A DNA stretch of 64,000 bases from Lawsonibacter celer (GTDB lineage: Bacteria > Bacillota > Clostridia > Oscillospirales > Oscillospiraceae): the NCBI RefSeq assembly GCF_014281125.1, contig NZ_JACOEA010000001.1:372001-436000 (forward strand), in the 5' to 3' direction. A model generated the notes under the pieces. It worked only from the letters and a program-made list of their open reading frames with translations. It was not told the origin of the DNA and made no database searches. Below are positions 35,066 to 44,559 of the stretch, piece after piece (the stretch's first letter is position 1; every line of letters starts with the position of its first letter). A program made the translations under genes and the position numbers.

Positions 35066-35647
35066 ATGAGCTTAGTTCCCTATGTAGTAGAGCAGACCAA
35101 TCGCGGTGAGCGCTCCTACGATATCTTTTCCCGCCTGCTGAATGACCGAATTATTTTTCTGGGTGAAGAGGTCAATGCGACCACGGCCAGCCTGGTGGTG
35201 GCACAGCTGCTGTACCTGGAGGCCCAGGACCCGGACAAGGACATCCAGTTCTACATCAACAGCCCCGGCGGCTCTGTCACGGACGGTATGGCGATCTATG
35301 ATACCATGCAGTATGTCAAGTGCGATGTGTCTACCATCTGTATCGGTATGGCGGCCAGCATGGGCGCGTTCCTGCTGTCCTCTGGTACGAAGGGCAAGCG
35401 CCTGGCGCTGCCCAATGCCGAGATCATGATTCACCAGCCCTCTGCGGGAACCCAGGGCCAGATCACCGATATGGCGATCCACCTGAAGCGGCTGGAAATC
35501 ATCAAAAAGCGGATGAACCGGATTTTGGCCGACAACACCGGCAAGCCGCTGGAGGTGGTCACTGCCGACTGTGAGCGGGACAACTTCATGTCTGCGGAAG
35601 AGGCTATGGAATACGGCCTGGTGGATAAGGTCATCTACAAGCGCTGA
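35066..35647 (+). CDS. clpP: ATP-dependent Clp protease proteolytic subunit
   Basis: A 193-residue serine protease of the Clp barrel. The catalytic serine is S98 in GMAASMGAF and the histidine is H123 in IMIHQPS; an aspartate lies in the C-terminal third as usual. The N-terminus [22 protein letters not shown] is typical. ATG 35066 follows AAGGAG. It lies between tig and clpX. Confidence 0.98.
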   Translation: MSLVPYVVEQTNRGERSYDIFSRLLNDRIIFLGEEVNATTASLVVAQLLYLEAQDPDKDIQFYINSPGGSVTDGMAIYDTMQYVKCDVSTICIGMAASMGAFLLSSGTKGKRLALPNAEIMIHQPSAGTQGQITDMAIHLKRLEIIKKRMNRILADNTGKPLEVVTADCERDNFMSAEEAMEYGLVDKVIYKR

Positions 35648-35706
35648 GAAAACAACAGGGGAGTGGGGATAGACGCCCCGCTCCCTTGCCGTATCTGTTC
35701 CGATTC

Positions 35707-35779
35707 AGGGGCAATTGCCCCAATTCATTATCGTTCCTGTTTCGGAACGAATCAAATGAGGTAAGTCTGAGGTAAGTCT
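35707..35779 (+). promoter_or_regulatory. Repeated elements upstream of clpX, including a duplicated ribosome-binding site
   Basis: GGGGCAATTGCCCC is a perfect 14-base palindrome starting at about 35708. A second inverted repeat has CGTTCC and GGAACG arms around TGTTTC (about 35732-35749). GAGGTAAGTCT then occurs twice in tandem (35758-35768 and 35769-35779), ending one base before the clpX ATG, so two Shine-Dalgarno sequences lie 11 bases apart. No CIRCE or CtsR box was recognised. Confidence 0.6.
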
Positions 35780-37096
35780 ATGGCAAAGAATGAAGATCAC
35801 AAGAGTGTCCGCTGCTCCTTCTGCGGGAAGCACCAGGAGCAGGTCAACCGTATTATCGCGGGCCCGGGCGCTTATATCTGCAACGAGTGCGTACACCTGT
35901 GTATGAGCATCCTGGACGACGGCTACGACCCGGAGGAGCAGTTTGCTCCGGAGATCCCGGACGTGATTCCCACCCCCCGGGAGATTCGTAGCGTGCTGGA
36001 CCAGTATATCATCGGCCAGGAGAACGCGAAGGTGGCCCTGTCTGTGGCTGTGTACAACCACTATAAGCGCATCTACTTCGGCGGCGGCGAGGATGTGGAG
36101 CTCCAGAAGAGCAATATCCTGCTGATCGGCCCCACAGGCTGCGGCAAGACGCTGTTCGCTCAAACCCTGGCCCGAATCTTGAAGGTGCCCTTTGCGATTG
36201 CGGACGCCACCACTCTGACTGAGGCGGGCTATGTGGGCGACGATGTGGAGAACATCCTTCTGCGCCTGGTCCAGGCGGCGGATTATGACATTGAGTTGGC
36301 GGAGCGCGGCATTATCTATGTGGACGAGATTGACAAAATTGCCCGCAAGAGCGAGAATACCTCCATCACCCGGGATGTGTCCGGCGAAGGGGTGCAGCAG
36401 GCCCTGCTGAAGATTCTGGAGGGTACGGTGGCCAACGTGCCGCCTCAGGGCGGCCGAAAGCATCCCCACCAGGAATTTATACAGATCAACACCAAGAATA
36501 TTCTGTTTATCTGCGGCGGCGCTTTTGATGGAATTGAGAAGATCATTGAGCAGCGGCTGGACAAGAAAAGCATTGGCTTTAACGCAGAGATCCAGACGAA
36601 AGAGGAGCGAGATACGACCTCGGTTCTGAAGGATATCCAGCCCCACGACCTGCTGAAATTCGGCATTATTCCAGAGCTGGTGGGCCGACTTCCGGTGCTG
36701 ACCACTCTGAACGCGCTGAACAAGGAGCAGCTGGTGCGCATTCTGACCGAGCCCAAAAACGCCCTGGTCAAGCAGTATCAGAAGCTGTTGGAATACGACA
36801 TGGTGGACCTGGACTTTGAGCCGGGCGCGCTGGAACAGGCGGCGGAAAAGGCCATTGAACGCGGGATCGGAGCCCGCGGCCTGCGGGCAGTGTTGGAGGA
36901 AGTTATGACTCAGGTGATGTACGACGTGCCCTCTGACCCCACCATTGCCAGGGTGACCATCACCACCGAGAGCATCCGGGATCACGTGCCGCCAGAGGTG
37001 GAACACGATCCCAGCCGCACCGAGCGGCCCCGACTGGGAAGCGCGGCCCTGCGCACGGAGCAGGGGGGCGCGGCGCCTCGCGGAAATGTGTCTTAA
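35780..37096 (+). CDS. clpX: ATP-dependent Clp protease ATP-binding subunit ClpX
   Basis: A 438-residue AAA+ unfoldase feeding ClpP. The N-terminal zinc-binding domain has [11 protein letters not shown] and CNECVHLC. Walker A is [12 protein letters not shown] and Walker B is [12 protein letters not shown] pore-loop GYVGDDVE follows the Walker A region. The ClpP-contacting IGF-type loop reads SIGFNAE. The C-terminal tail ([11 protein letters not shown] onward) is specific to this lineage. Confidence 0.98.
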   Translation: MAKNEDHKSVRCSFCGKHQEQVNRIIAGPGAYICNECVHLCMSILDDGYDPEEQFAPEIPDVIPTPREIRSVLDQYIIGQENAKVALSVAVYNHYKRIYFGGGEDVELQKSNILLIGPTGCGKTLFAQTLARILKVPFAIADATTLTEAGYVGDDVENILLRLVQAADYDIELAERGIIYVDEIDKIARKSENTSITRDVSGEGVQQALLKILEGTVANVPPQGGRKHPHQEFIQINTKNILFICGGAFDGIEKIIEQRLDKKSIGFNAEIQTKEERDTTSVLKDIQPHDLLKFGIIPELVGRLPVLTTLNALNKEQLVRILTEPKNALVKQYQKLLEYDMVDLDFEPGALEQAAEKAIERGIGARGLRAVLEEVMTQVMYDVPSDPTIARVTITTESIRDHVPPEVEHDPSRTERPRLGSAALRTEQGGAAPRGNVS

Positions 37097-37111
37097 AACG
37101 AGAACAGGCTT

Positions 37112-37154
37112 CGGCGGGGCCAGGAGTTTTTCCTGCCCCGCCGCGTTTTCTTTT
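37112..37154 (+). terminator. Terminator between clpX and lon
   Basis: CGGCGGGGC...AGGA pairs with TCCTGCCCCGCCG with one bulged C, followed by a CGTTTTCTTTT tract. Confidence 0.75.
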
Positions 37155-37176
37155 CCCTGAAAGGAAGTGGATTTCA

Positions 37177-39588
37177 ATGGAAGCAATCAAAACCTCTGTG
37201 ACCATGCCGGCGCTGGCGCTGCGCGGACTGGCCATTTTCCCCAATATGCTGCTCCACTTTGATGTGGGCCGGGAGGCCTCGATCAAGGCGCTGGACGAGG
37301 CGATGACGACAAGTCAGCCTATTTTCCTGGTGGCCCAGCGGGACTTGTCGGTAGAGGTGCCCGAGGAGGACGATCTGTACACAGTGGGGACCATCTCCAA
37401 TGTGCGGCAGATTCTTCGCCTGCCCGGAGATAACGTTCGGGTAATGGTGGAGGGGGTCAGCCGTGGCAGGCTGTGCGGGCTGTCCCAGACGGTCCCATTC
37501 CTGCTGGCTGAGGTGGAGGAATTGCCGGAAGAAACGCCGGTGCGGCGGTCCACCCGGACTGAGGCCCTGATCCGGCAGACCTATGAGCTCTTTGAGCGCT
37601 ATATTGAGCTGGCGCCGAAAATGACGCCGGATATTCTGCTGTCCGTATTGGCCAGTGAGGACCCGGGCTATATTGCTGATTATATTGCTCAAAATCTCTC
37701 ACTGCGCGCAGGAGATAAGCAGTCCATCCTGGAGGAACCGCGCCCGGTTCGCCGGCTGGAGAAACTGTTCCACATGCTTCGCCGCGAGGTGGAGATTCTG
37801 GAGCTGGAACAGGATATGCAGAACAAGGTCCGGGAACAGTTGACCCATAACCAGCGGGATTATTTTCTGCGGGAGCAGATGAAGGTCATCCAGCAGGAGC
37901 TGGGGGACGAGGGCCAGAATGGGGACAGTGAGATTGCCGAGTACCGGCAGCGGATCGAACGGGCCAAGCTGTCGGATCAGGTGGCGGAAAAGCTAAACAA
38001 GGAGCTTTCCCGGCTGGAAAAACAGCCCTTTGGCTCGGCGGAGGCCACTGTACTGCGCAATTATCTGGATATCTGCCTGGAGTTGCCTTGGGGAAAGCGC
38101 ACCAGGGACCGGGTCGATGTGACCGCAGCCCGTAAAGTGCTGGACGCCGATCATTACGGGCTGGAAAAGGTCAAGGAGCGTATTTTGGAGTTTCTGGCCG
38201 TCAAACAGCTGGCTCCTGAGCTGAAAGGGCAGATCATCTGCTTGGTTGGCCCGCCCGGTGTGGGCAAGACCTCCATCGCGATGAGTATGGCAAGGGCGCT
38301 CCACCGGAAAATGGCCCGCATCTCCCTGGGTGGTGTCCACGATGAGGCGGAAATTCGCGGCCACCGCAAGACCTATGTGGGGGCCATGCCGGGCCGTATG
38401 ATTGCCGCCATTCAGCAGGCGGGCAGCTGTAACCCGATTCTCCTGCTGGATGAGATCGACAAACTGGGCAGCGATCAGCGGGGCGACCCGGCCTCCGCGC
38501 TGCTGGAGGTTCTGGATTCCGAGCAGAACGCCACCTTCCGGGATCATTTCCTGGAGCTGCCCTTTGATCTGTCTGACGTGCTCTTCGTTACCACGGCCAA
38601 TACCACGGAGACGATCCCCCGCGCTCTGCTGGACCGGATGGAGGTCATTGAGCTGACCAGCTACACCGACGAGGAGAAATTGCAGATTGCAAAGCGCCAC
38701 CTCCTGCCAAAGCAGCTCAAGCGCCACGGGTTGAAGAAGTCTCAGCTGAAGCTTACGGATGACGCCATCCGTGAGGTGATCTCGGGTTATACCAAAGAGG
38801 CGGGCGTTCGTCTGCTGGAGCGGGAATTGGCAACGCTGTGCCGCAAGAGCGCAATGCAGGTGGTTTCAAAGAGTGTAAAGTCTATCAGCCTTTCGGGCGA
38901 CAACCTGGAGGAGTATCTTGGTGTGCGGCGCTATCACCCGGAGCGCCTGCCCAGGAGCGAACAGGTGGGGGTCGTCAACGGCTTGGCTTGGACCAGCGTC
39001 GGAGGCGAGCTTCTGGAAGTGGAGGCCAATGTGGTGCCTGGAAGCGGAAAGGTGGAACTGACGGGCAATCTGGGAGACGTCATGAAGGAGTCCGCCCATG
39101 CGGCACTGACCTATATCCGCAGCCGTACCCAGCCCCTGGGAATTGAGGCGGATTTTTATCAGACCAAGGATATTCACGTCCATTTCCCGGAGGGCGCTGT
39201 GCCCAAGGACGGTCCTTCTGCGGGGATTGCCATTACCACTGCCATGGTTTCCGCTCTGACGGGCGCGCCGGTGCGCAGAGAGCTGGCCATGACAGGGGAG
39301 GTTACGCTGCGGGGCAGAGTGCTCCCCATCGGCGGACTGAAGGAAAAGACCATGGCGGCCTACCGGAATGGGATCAAAACGGTTTTCATTCCCGCAGATA
39401 ACGAAAAGGATCTGGAGGAAATTGACCAGACCGTTCGGGCCGCCCTGCACTTCATCCCTGTGGAGCAGGTGGACGCGGTATTGGCGCAGGCCCTGGACCT
39501 CGGGGAATGTTCGGCGGAAGAGCCCCAGGAAGAGCCGCTGGCTGGGGAGAGCCGTCAGCCTGGGCGGTTGCCGCGTTTCCGGCAGTGA
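37177..39588 (+). CDS. lon: ATP-dependent protease Lon
   Basis: An 803-residue LonA. The N-terminal substrate-binding domain ([24 protein letters not shown] onward, in conserved blocks) is followed by a coiled region. The AAA+ module has Walker [11 protein letters not shown] near residue 358. The C-terminal protease domain has the dyad S681 in KDGPSAG and K724 in [11 protein letters not shown]. It works in cytoplasmic protein quality control. AAGGAAG precedes the ATG. Confidence 0.98.
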   Translation: MEAIKTSVTMPALALRGLAIFPNMLLHFDVGREASIKALDEAMTTSQPIFLVAQRDLSVEVPEEDDLYTVGTISNVRQILRLPGDNVRVMVEGVSRGRLCGLSQTVPFLLAEVEELPEETPVRRSTRTEALIRQTYELFERYIELAPKMTPDILLSVLASEDPGYIADYIAQNLSLRAGDKQSILEEPRPVRRLEKLFHMLRREVEILELEQDMQNKVREQLTHNQRDYFLREQMKVIQQELGDEGQNGDSEIAEYRQRIERAKLSDQVAEKLNKELSRLEKQPFGSAEATVLRNYLDICLELPWGKRTRDRVDVTAARKVLDADHYGLEKVKERILEFLAVKQLAPELKGQIICLVGPPGVGKTSIAMSMARALHRKMARISLGGVHDEAEIRGHRKTYVGAMPGRMIAAIQQAGSCNPILLLDEIDKLGSDQRGDPASALLEVLDSEQNATFRDHFLELPFDLSDVLFVTTANTTETIPRALLDRMEVIELTSYTDEEKLQIAKRHLLPKQLKRHGLKKSQLKLTDDAIREVISGYTKEAGVRLLERELATLCRKSAMQVVSKSVKSISLSGDNLEEYLGVRRYHPERLPRSEQVGVVNGLAWTSVGGELLEVEANVVPGSGKVELTGNLGDVMKESAHAALTYIRSRTQPLGIEADFYQTKDIHVHFPEGAVPKDGPSAGIAITTAMVSALTGAPVRRELAMTGEVTLRGRVLPIGGLKEKTMAAYRNGIKTVFIPADNEKDLEEIDQTVRAALHFIPVEQVDAVLAQALDLGECSAEEPQEEPLAGESRQPGRLPRFRQ

Positions 39589-39602
39589 GAAAGGGGAAGG
39601 AA

Positions 39603-40202
39603 ATGAGCGTCAATCTACAAAAGGCAGCCTTTGTCCGTTCTGCCGCCGGTGCGGCGGATTTTCCCAGGGACAGGCTGCCCCAGATCGCGTTTGCAGGCCG
39701 CTCCAATGTGGGAAAATCCTCTGTTATCAATCGCTTGCTCAATCGTAAGAATTTCGCCCGCGTGGGAGCGGCGCCCGGCAAGACCACACATATCAACTAT
39801 TTTTTGATTGACGAGCAATTTTATCTGGTGGATCTGCCCGGCTATGGGTATGCCAAGGTGTCCCAGGCGGAGAAAGCCAGATGGGGGAAATTGATGGAGC
39901 AGTGGTTTGCAGATAATACCCTGATGACCCTGGGGATTATGATTGTGGACGCCAGGCATAAACCGACGGCGGACGACTGCACCATGGCGGAGTGGTTTAA
40001 AGGCAGCGGCCGGCCATTTGCAGTCGTAGCCAACAAATTGGATAAATTGAAAAAGAGCGAAACGGAGCCCAATCTGGCTCGGATTCGGGAGACTCTGGAA
40101 CTTCCAAGTTCCGTAAAGGTAATCCCCTTTTCGGCTGAAAAGGGGGACGGAAAGCAGGAACTGCTCAATTTGATTTTGGAGCATGCGGGGGAGTTTATAT
40201 GA
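39603..40202 (+). CDS. engB: Ribosome biogenesis GTP-binding protein YsxC/EngB
   Basis: A 199-residue essential GTPase of 50S assembly. G1 is GRSNVGKSSVI. The G2 threonine sits in GKTTHINYFLI. G3 is DLPGYGYAK and G4 is NKLDK. ATG 39603 lies 14 bases after the lon stop with GGGGAAGGAA ahead; in Bacillus ysxC likewise follows lonA. It overlaps the next gene by four bases. Confidence 0.97.
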   Translation: MSVNLQKAAFVRSAAGAADFPRDRLPQIAFAGRSNVGKSSVINRLLNRKNFARVGAAPGKTTHINYFLIDEQFYLVDLPGYGYAKVSQAEKARWGKLMEQWFADNTLMTLGIMIVDARHKPTADDCTMAEWFKGSGRPFAVVANKLDKLKKSETEPNLARIRETLELPSSVKVIPFSAEKGDGKQELLNLILEHAGEFI

Positions 40203-40966
40203 AATATGTAAAATTGGAGCGGGACGGGAAGCCGGTCTGGGGAGTTCTGCAGGATGAATTGGTGCGCACGCTGGTCAAGCCGCCTTTTGCGGAAATCTGC
40301 TATGACGGGCAGTCCCTGCCTCTGGCGGAGTGCCGCCTTCTGGCGCCCTGTGAGGCCACAAAGATCGTATGTATCGGGAAAAATTACTATGACCACATCG
40401 AGGAGATGCGCTCCATGCTGGACGCCTCTGGAAATCCGGAGCGGCCCACGCTCTTTTTAAAGGGGCCCAACTGTGTGAACGCCCCGGACGGGACCGTGCA
40501 CGCCCCGGATTTTGTGGGCCGGCTGGACTATGAGGGCGAAATGGGTATTGTAATGAAAAAAAGGGCTAAGGATGTCCGGGAAGAGGACGCCTTGGAGTAC
40601 ATCCTCGGCATTACCTGCCTGAACGATGTGACCGCCCGCGATATCCAGAAGTCGGATGGACAGTGGGCACGGGGAAAGAGCATGGACGGCTTTGCGCCCA
40701 TTGGCCCAGTGATTACCGATGAGGTGGACCCCAACCATGCGGAAATTCAGACCCGCCTGAACGGCAAGGTAGTGCAGAAGAGCAATACGGAGCTGCTCAT
40801 TACCAGTGCCGCGAAAATGATTGCCTTTATTACCGCCTCTATGACGCTGGAGCCGGGGGATGTGATTGCAACGGGCACCCCGGCTGGCGTTGGCGAAATG
40901 CATGCTGGAGATGTAGTAGAAGTGGAAATCAGCGGTGTCGGGACCCTGCGCAGCCGAATTGTTTGA
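40199..40966 (+). CDS. Fumarylacetoacetate hydrolase family protein
   Basis: A 255-residue FAH-fold enzyme. The N-terminal small domain is followed by the catalytic part: CIGKNYYDHIEEM, the metal-binding DYEGEMGIVM, NDVTARDIQ with GQWARGKSMDGFAPIGP, and GDVIATGTPAGVG. Such enzymes hydrolyse acylpyruvates or decarboxylate oxaloacetate, or act on related 2-oxoacids; the exact substrate is unknown. It is translationally coupled to engB (ATGA). Confidence 0.9.
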   Translation: MKYVKLERDGKPVWGVLQDELVRTLVKPPFAEICYDGQSLPLAECRLLAPCEATKIVCIGKNYYDHIEEMRSMLDASGNPERPTLFLKGPNCVNAPDGTVHAPDFVGRLDYEGEMGIVMKKRAKDVREEDALEYILGITCLNDVTARDIQKSDGQWARGKSMDGFAPIGPVITDEVDPNHAEIQTRLNGKVVQKSNTELLITSAAKMIAFITASMTLEPGDVIATGTPAGVGEMHAGDVVEVEISGVGTLRSRIV

Positions 40967-40978
40967 TTTCTGAAAGAG

Positions 40979-41010
40979 AGCGGCCGCCTGATATAAGGGC
41001 GGCCGCTTTC
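40979..41010 (+). terminator. Terminator after the FAH-family gene
   Basis: AGCGGCCGCC pairs with GGCGGCCGCT around eight bases, followed by TTTC. Confidence 0.75.
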
Positions 41011-41012
41011 GA

Positions 41013-41041
41013 TTGCAATTCTGGAATACCTGCGCTATAAT
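41013..41041 (+). promoter_or_regulatory. Sigma-A promoter of murD
   Basis: TTGCAA (41013-41018), 17-base spacer, consensus TATAAT (41036-41041). Confidence 0.88.
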
Positions 41042-41082
41042 ATAAAAATTGAATCTACTCAGACAAAGAGGAGGGGGCTGCG

Positions 41083-42468
41083 TTGCATCGTACGATACAG
41101 GAATATCTGGCAGCGCTAAAGGGAAAGAAAATTGCGGTCATTGGGATCGGGGTCTCCAACACGCCGCTGATTAAAATGCTGCTGCGGGCTGGTCTGGAGG
41201 TCACGGCCTGTGACAAACGCGGCAGGGAGGAGTTTGCCGGCCAGGTGGAGGAACTGGAGAGTCTGGGAGCGGAGCTGCGTCTGGGGCCGGACTATCTGGC
41301 CGGGCTGCACCACGACGTAATTTTCCGCACCCCTGGCCTTCGTCCGGACGTGCCTCAGCTGCTGGCAGCCAAAGAGCGGGGAAGCGTCGTCACTTCGGAG
41401 ATGGAGGCCTTCTTTGAGGTGTGCCCCTGTCAGATGATCGCCGTTACCGGCAGTGACGGCAAGACTACCACCACCACCATAATCTCCGAACTGCTCAAGG
41501 CCGCAGGCCGGAATGTATATGTGGGGGGGAATATCGGTAAGCCTCTGCTGGCCGATGCAGACGGCATGGAGGAGGGAGATCTGGCAGTGCTGGAGCTGTC
41601 CTCCTTCCAGCTGATGACTATGGAGCACAGCCCGGATATTGCCGTGGTGACCAATCTGGCTCCCAACCATCTGGATATGCACAAGTCCATGGAAGAATAT
41701 ATATCTGCCAAGGAAAATATCTTTACACATCAGAGCGGGGACGGCCTGGTTGTGCTCAATTATGACAATGAAATTACCAGGGCCTTTGGAGAAAAGGCAC
41801 CTGGGCGCATCACCATGTTCAGTCGCCGAACGCCGCTGGAGCGCGGTGTATTCCTCAGGGATGGGGCGATCTGGGTCACAAACGCTGCGGGAAGCCGGCC
41901 GGTGCTGTCCCTGGAGGAGATTCTCCTGCCCGGCGAGCACAATGTGGAGAACTATATGGCCGCCATCGCAGCGGTGGACGGCCTGGTGCCGGACCAGGTC
42001 ACTCGGGAGTTTGCTAAAACCTTTGCCGGGGTGGAGCATCGGATTGAGCTGGTGCGCACCCGGAACGGCGTGCGCTACTATAATGACTCCATTGCCTCCA
42101 GCCCGTCACGGACCATCGCAGGTCTGCGCTCTTTCCCAGAAAAGGTAATCCTCATCGCCGGCGGCTACGACAAGCACATCCCCTTTGATGTTCTTGGCCC
42201 TGAGATTGTGGAACATGTCAAGGCCCTGGTGCTTACCGGGGCCACCGCGTCCAAAATCCGGACCGCGGTGGAGAAATCCCCCGGTTATCAGCCTGGACGG
42301 CCAGTGATCGTGGAGTATGACGCGTTTGACGCCGCAGTCCTGGCCGCCCATCATATGGCACAGCCGGGCGATGTTGTGCTTTTGTCTCCCGCCTGCGCCT
42401 CTTTTGATCGGTTTAAAAACTTCATGGAGCGGGGCGCGGCCTTTAAAAAGCTCATTTACCAATTGTAA
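41083..42468 (+). CDS. murD: UDP-N-acetylmuramoyl-alanine--D-glutamate ligase
   Basis: A 461-residue Mur ligase adding D-Glu to UDP-MurNAc-Ala in the cytoplasm. The N-terminal UDP-binding domain is followed by the P-loop AVTGSDGKTTTTT near residue 121 and the central NLAPNHLDMH. The C-terminal domain has YNDSIASSPSRTIAGL and the VLLSPACASFDRFKNFMERG signature. The start is TTG 41083 after GAGGAGGGGG. It stands apart from a full mur cluster and is followed by the M42 peptidases. Confidence 0.96.
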   Translation: MHRTIQEYLAALKGKKIAVIGIGVSNTPLIKMLLRAGLEVTACDKRGREEFAGQVEELESLGAELRLGPDYLAGLHHDVIFRTPGLRPDVPQLLAAKERGSVVTSEMEAFFEVCPCQMIAVTGSDGKTTTTTIISELLKAAGRNVYVGGNIGKPLLADADGMEEGDLAVLELSSFQLMTMEHSPDIAVVTNLAPNHLDMHKSMEEYISAKENIFTHQSGDGLVVLNYDNEITRAFGEKAPGRITMFSRRTPLERGVFLRDGAIWVTNAAGSRPVLSLEEILLPGEHNVENYMAAIAAVDGLVPDQVTREFAKTFAGVEHRIELVRTRNGVRYYNDSIASSPSRTIAGLRSFPEKVILIAGGYDKHIPFDVLGPEIVEHVKALVLTGATASKIRTAVEKSPGYQPGRPVIVEYDAFDAAVLAAHHMAQPGDVVLLSPACASFDRFKNFMERGAAFKKLIYQL

Positions 42469-42480
42469 GGATGTGAAGGG

Positions 42481-43518
42481 ATGCAATTACACAGCGTGCT
42501 GGGGAAGCTGTGCAGGGTGGATGCGCCCTCCGGCTTTGAGGAGCCTGTCGTCCGTGCGGCGGCAGAGCTGCTTGCCCCGCTGGTGGACGAGGTGCACCTC
42601 ACCCGCAGCGGCAGCCTTTTGGGTGTGCGCCGGTGCGGGAAGTCGGGTGCGAAAAAGTTGCTGTTGGACGCCCATCTGGACGAGATCGGCCTGATGGTCA
42701 CCGGTATAGAGAACGGCTTTCTGCGTTTTTGTTCCATTGGCGGGGTGGATCCCCGGATGCTGCCGGACCGGGAGGTTACGATCCTCACCACACCGCCTAT
42801 TCCGGGCGTGGTGGCCTGCCTGCCGCCCCACGTGCAGAAGAGCGGCGAGGGCAGCAAATCCATTCCAATGGATGAGATGATGATTGACGTAGGCCTGTCC
42901 CAGGCGCGGGCGCAGGCGCTGATCCCTCTGGGCACGCCCATTGTATTCCGGGGAGGGTGCTTCCCTCTGGGGGAACGCCGCCTGTGCGGCAAGGCTATGG
43001 ATGACCGGGCCTGCTTTGCAGCCCTGCTGCGTGCAGCGCAGCTGCTGAAGGATATCCCTCTGGACGTGGATGTGTATCTGCTGGGCAGTACCCAGGAGGA
43101 GGTTACCGGCGTGGGGGCCAAGACGGCGGCTTTTGAGCTGGCCCCCGATTTCTGCGTGGCGGTGGACGTGACCCATGGAGATTCGCCGGACGCCTCCAAG
43201 GACAAGACCTTTGCTCTGGGCGGGGGCGCGGTCATCGGGGTGGGCCCGAATATGACCCGCTGGATGACCCGTCGGATGATGGACAAGGCCAGGGAGAAGC
43301 AGATTCCCTACCAGCTGGAGGTGATGGCCGGGCACTCCGGCACCAACGGGTGGTATTTCCAGATTGCCCGGGAGGGGATCGCTACGGCGGTGCTCTCCCT
43401 GCCCCTGCGGTATATGCATAGTCCCATCGAGGTGCTGGACCGGGCGGATGTGGAGCATGTGGCCGAACTGCTGGCCGCCTTTGCCGTGGATTTGGGGAAG
43501 GAGGCGGAGCAGCCGTGA
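42481..43518 (+). CDS. M42 family metallopeptidase, copy 1
   Basis: A 345-residue co-catalytic metallo-aminopeptidase of the tetrahedral TET type. The ligand segments are LLLDAHLDEIGLMV, CGKAMDDRACFAAL, STQEEVTGVGA with the catalytic glutamate, and VAVDVTHGDSP. M42 enzymes trim N-terminal residues from cytoplasmic peptides. It starts 12 bases after murD and overlaps the second copy by four bases. The three copies are clearly diverged paralogues rather than recent duplications. Confidence 0.92.
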   Translation: MQLHSVLGKLCRVDAPSGFEEPVVRAAAELLAPLVDEVHLTRSGSLLGVRRCGKSGAKKLLLDAHLDEIGLMVTGIENGFLRFCSIGGVDPRMLPDREVTILTTPPIPGVVACLPPHVQKSGEGSKSIPMDEMMIDVGLSQARAQALIPLGTPIVFRGGCFPLGERRLCGKAMDDRACFAALLRAAQLLKDIPLDVDVYLLGSTQEEVTGVGAKTAAFELAPDFCVAVDVTHGDSPDASKDKTFALGGGAVIGVGPNMTRWMTRRMMDKAREKQIPYQLEVMAGHSGTNGWYFQIAREGIATAVLSLPLRYMHSPIEVLDRADVEHVAELLAAFAVDLGKEAEQP

Positions 43519-44549
43519 GCAAGCTGACAGAACTGATTGAGCACCTGTGTGTTCTGGATGGGGTATCCAGCTTTGAGGAGCCGGTACGCACCTTTCTTCA
43601 GACACAGGCAGCGCCCTACGCTGACGAGATGCGGGTCGATCTCATGGGAAACCTGATTGTATTCAAGAGAGGGAGGACGCGCACCGGGAATAAGCTGTTA
43701 CTGGCGGCCCACATGGATGAGGTGGGTTTGATCATAAAAAAGATCACGGATGAGGGCTACCTGAAATTCTCCGCCGTGGGCGGCATTGACCGCCGGGTGC
43801 TGCTGGGCAAGCCGGTACGGGTGGGGGAAAACGCGCTTCCCGGCGTCATTGGGCTGAAGGCCTACCACCTGGTGTCCGCGGAGGAGGAAAAGAGTGTCCC
43901 AAAGCTGGAAGAGTTTTATATTGATATCGGCGCAAAGGATCGGGAGGAGGCGGAGCGCCTGGTCCAGCCCGGCGACTGGGCTGCCTTTGCAAGCGTGCCG
44001 GAGCGGTTCGGGGACGGATTCCTGAAGGCCAAGGCCCTGGATGACCGCATCGGCTGCGCCGTGATGCTGGAGCTGCTGAAGGAGGACCTGCCCCTGGACG
44101 TGACCTTCGCCTTCACCGTACAGGAGGAGGTGGGTACCCGTGGGGCCTTTGCCGCGGCTTTTTCTGTGACGCCGGACATGGCTCTGGTGCTGGAGACCAC
44201 CACAGCCGCCGACCTGGCCGGTGCGCCGGCGCACAAGCAGGTTTGTTCGCCGGGAAAGGGGCCGGTGATTGTGTTCATGGACGGCGGCTCGGCGGCCGAC
44301 CGCGGACTCTATGAAATGGCGCGGGAGGCGGCCCGGACAAACGGCATTCCCTGGCAGACCAAGCACTATCTGGCCGGCGGCAACGATGCCGCCGCCATTC
44401 AGCGCACCAAGTCCGGTGTGCGTACCCTGGCGCTCAGCGCCGCAGTGCGCTATCTCCACGCTCCGGCCAGCGTGGCCAGCCTGCGGGATTTGGACGACAT
44501 GCTCCGGCTGACGCGGCTGTTCCTTGGGGCAGTCGCCAAAGAGGGATAA
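43515..44549 (+). CDS. M42 family metallopeptidase, copy 2
   Basis: A 344-residue second paralogue with LLLAAHMDEVGLII, KALDDRIGCAVML, TVQEEVGTRGAFAA and LVLETTTAADL. In place of the aspartate ligand of copy 1's VDVT motif it has glutamate in LETT, which is also seen in the family. The GTG start overlaps the stop of copy 1. Substrate preference may differ from its neighbours but cannot be read from sequence. Confidence 0.92.
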   Translation: MSKLTELIEHLCVLDGVSSFEEPVRTFLQTQAAPYADEMRVDLMGNLIVFKRGRTRTGNKLLLAAHMDEVGLIIKKITDEGYLKFSAVGGIDRRVLLGKPVRVGENALPGVIGLKAYHLVSAEEEKSVPKLEEFYIDIGAKDREEAERLVQPGDWAAFASVPERFGDGFLKAKALDDRIGCAVMLELLKEDLPLDVTFAFTVQEEVGTRGAFAAAFSVTPDMALVLETTTAADLAGAPAHKQVCSPGKGPVIVFMDGGSAADRGLYEMAREAARTNGIPWQTKHYLAGGNDAAAIQRTKSGVRTLALSAAVRYLHAPASVASLRDLDDMLRLTRLFLGAVAKEG

Positions 44550-44559
44550 GGGGGAGACT

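Noticed and set aside
33503..37186. Minus-strand reading frames of 510 and 493 codons opposite tig and clpX.
   Set aside because: The same GC-driven antisense artefact; the leucine-rich one mirrors the lysine/glutamate codons of trigger factor.
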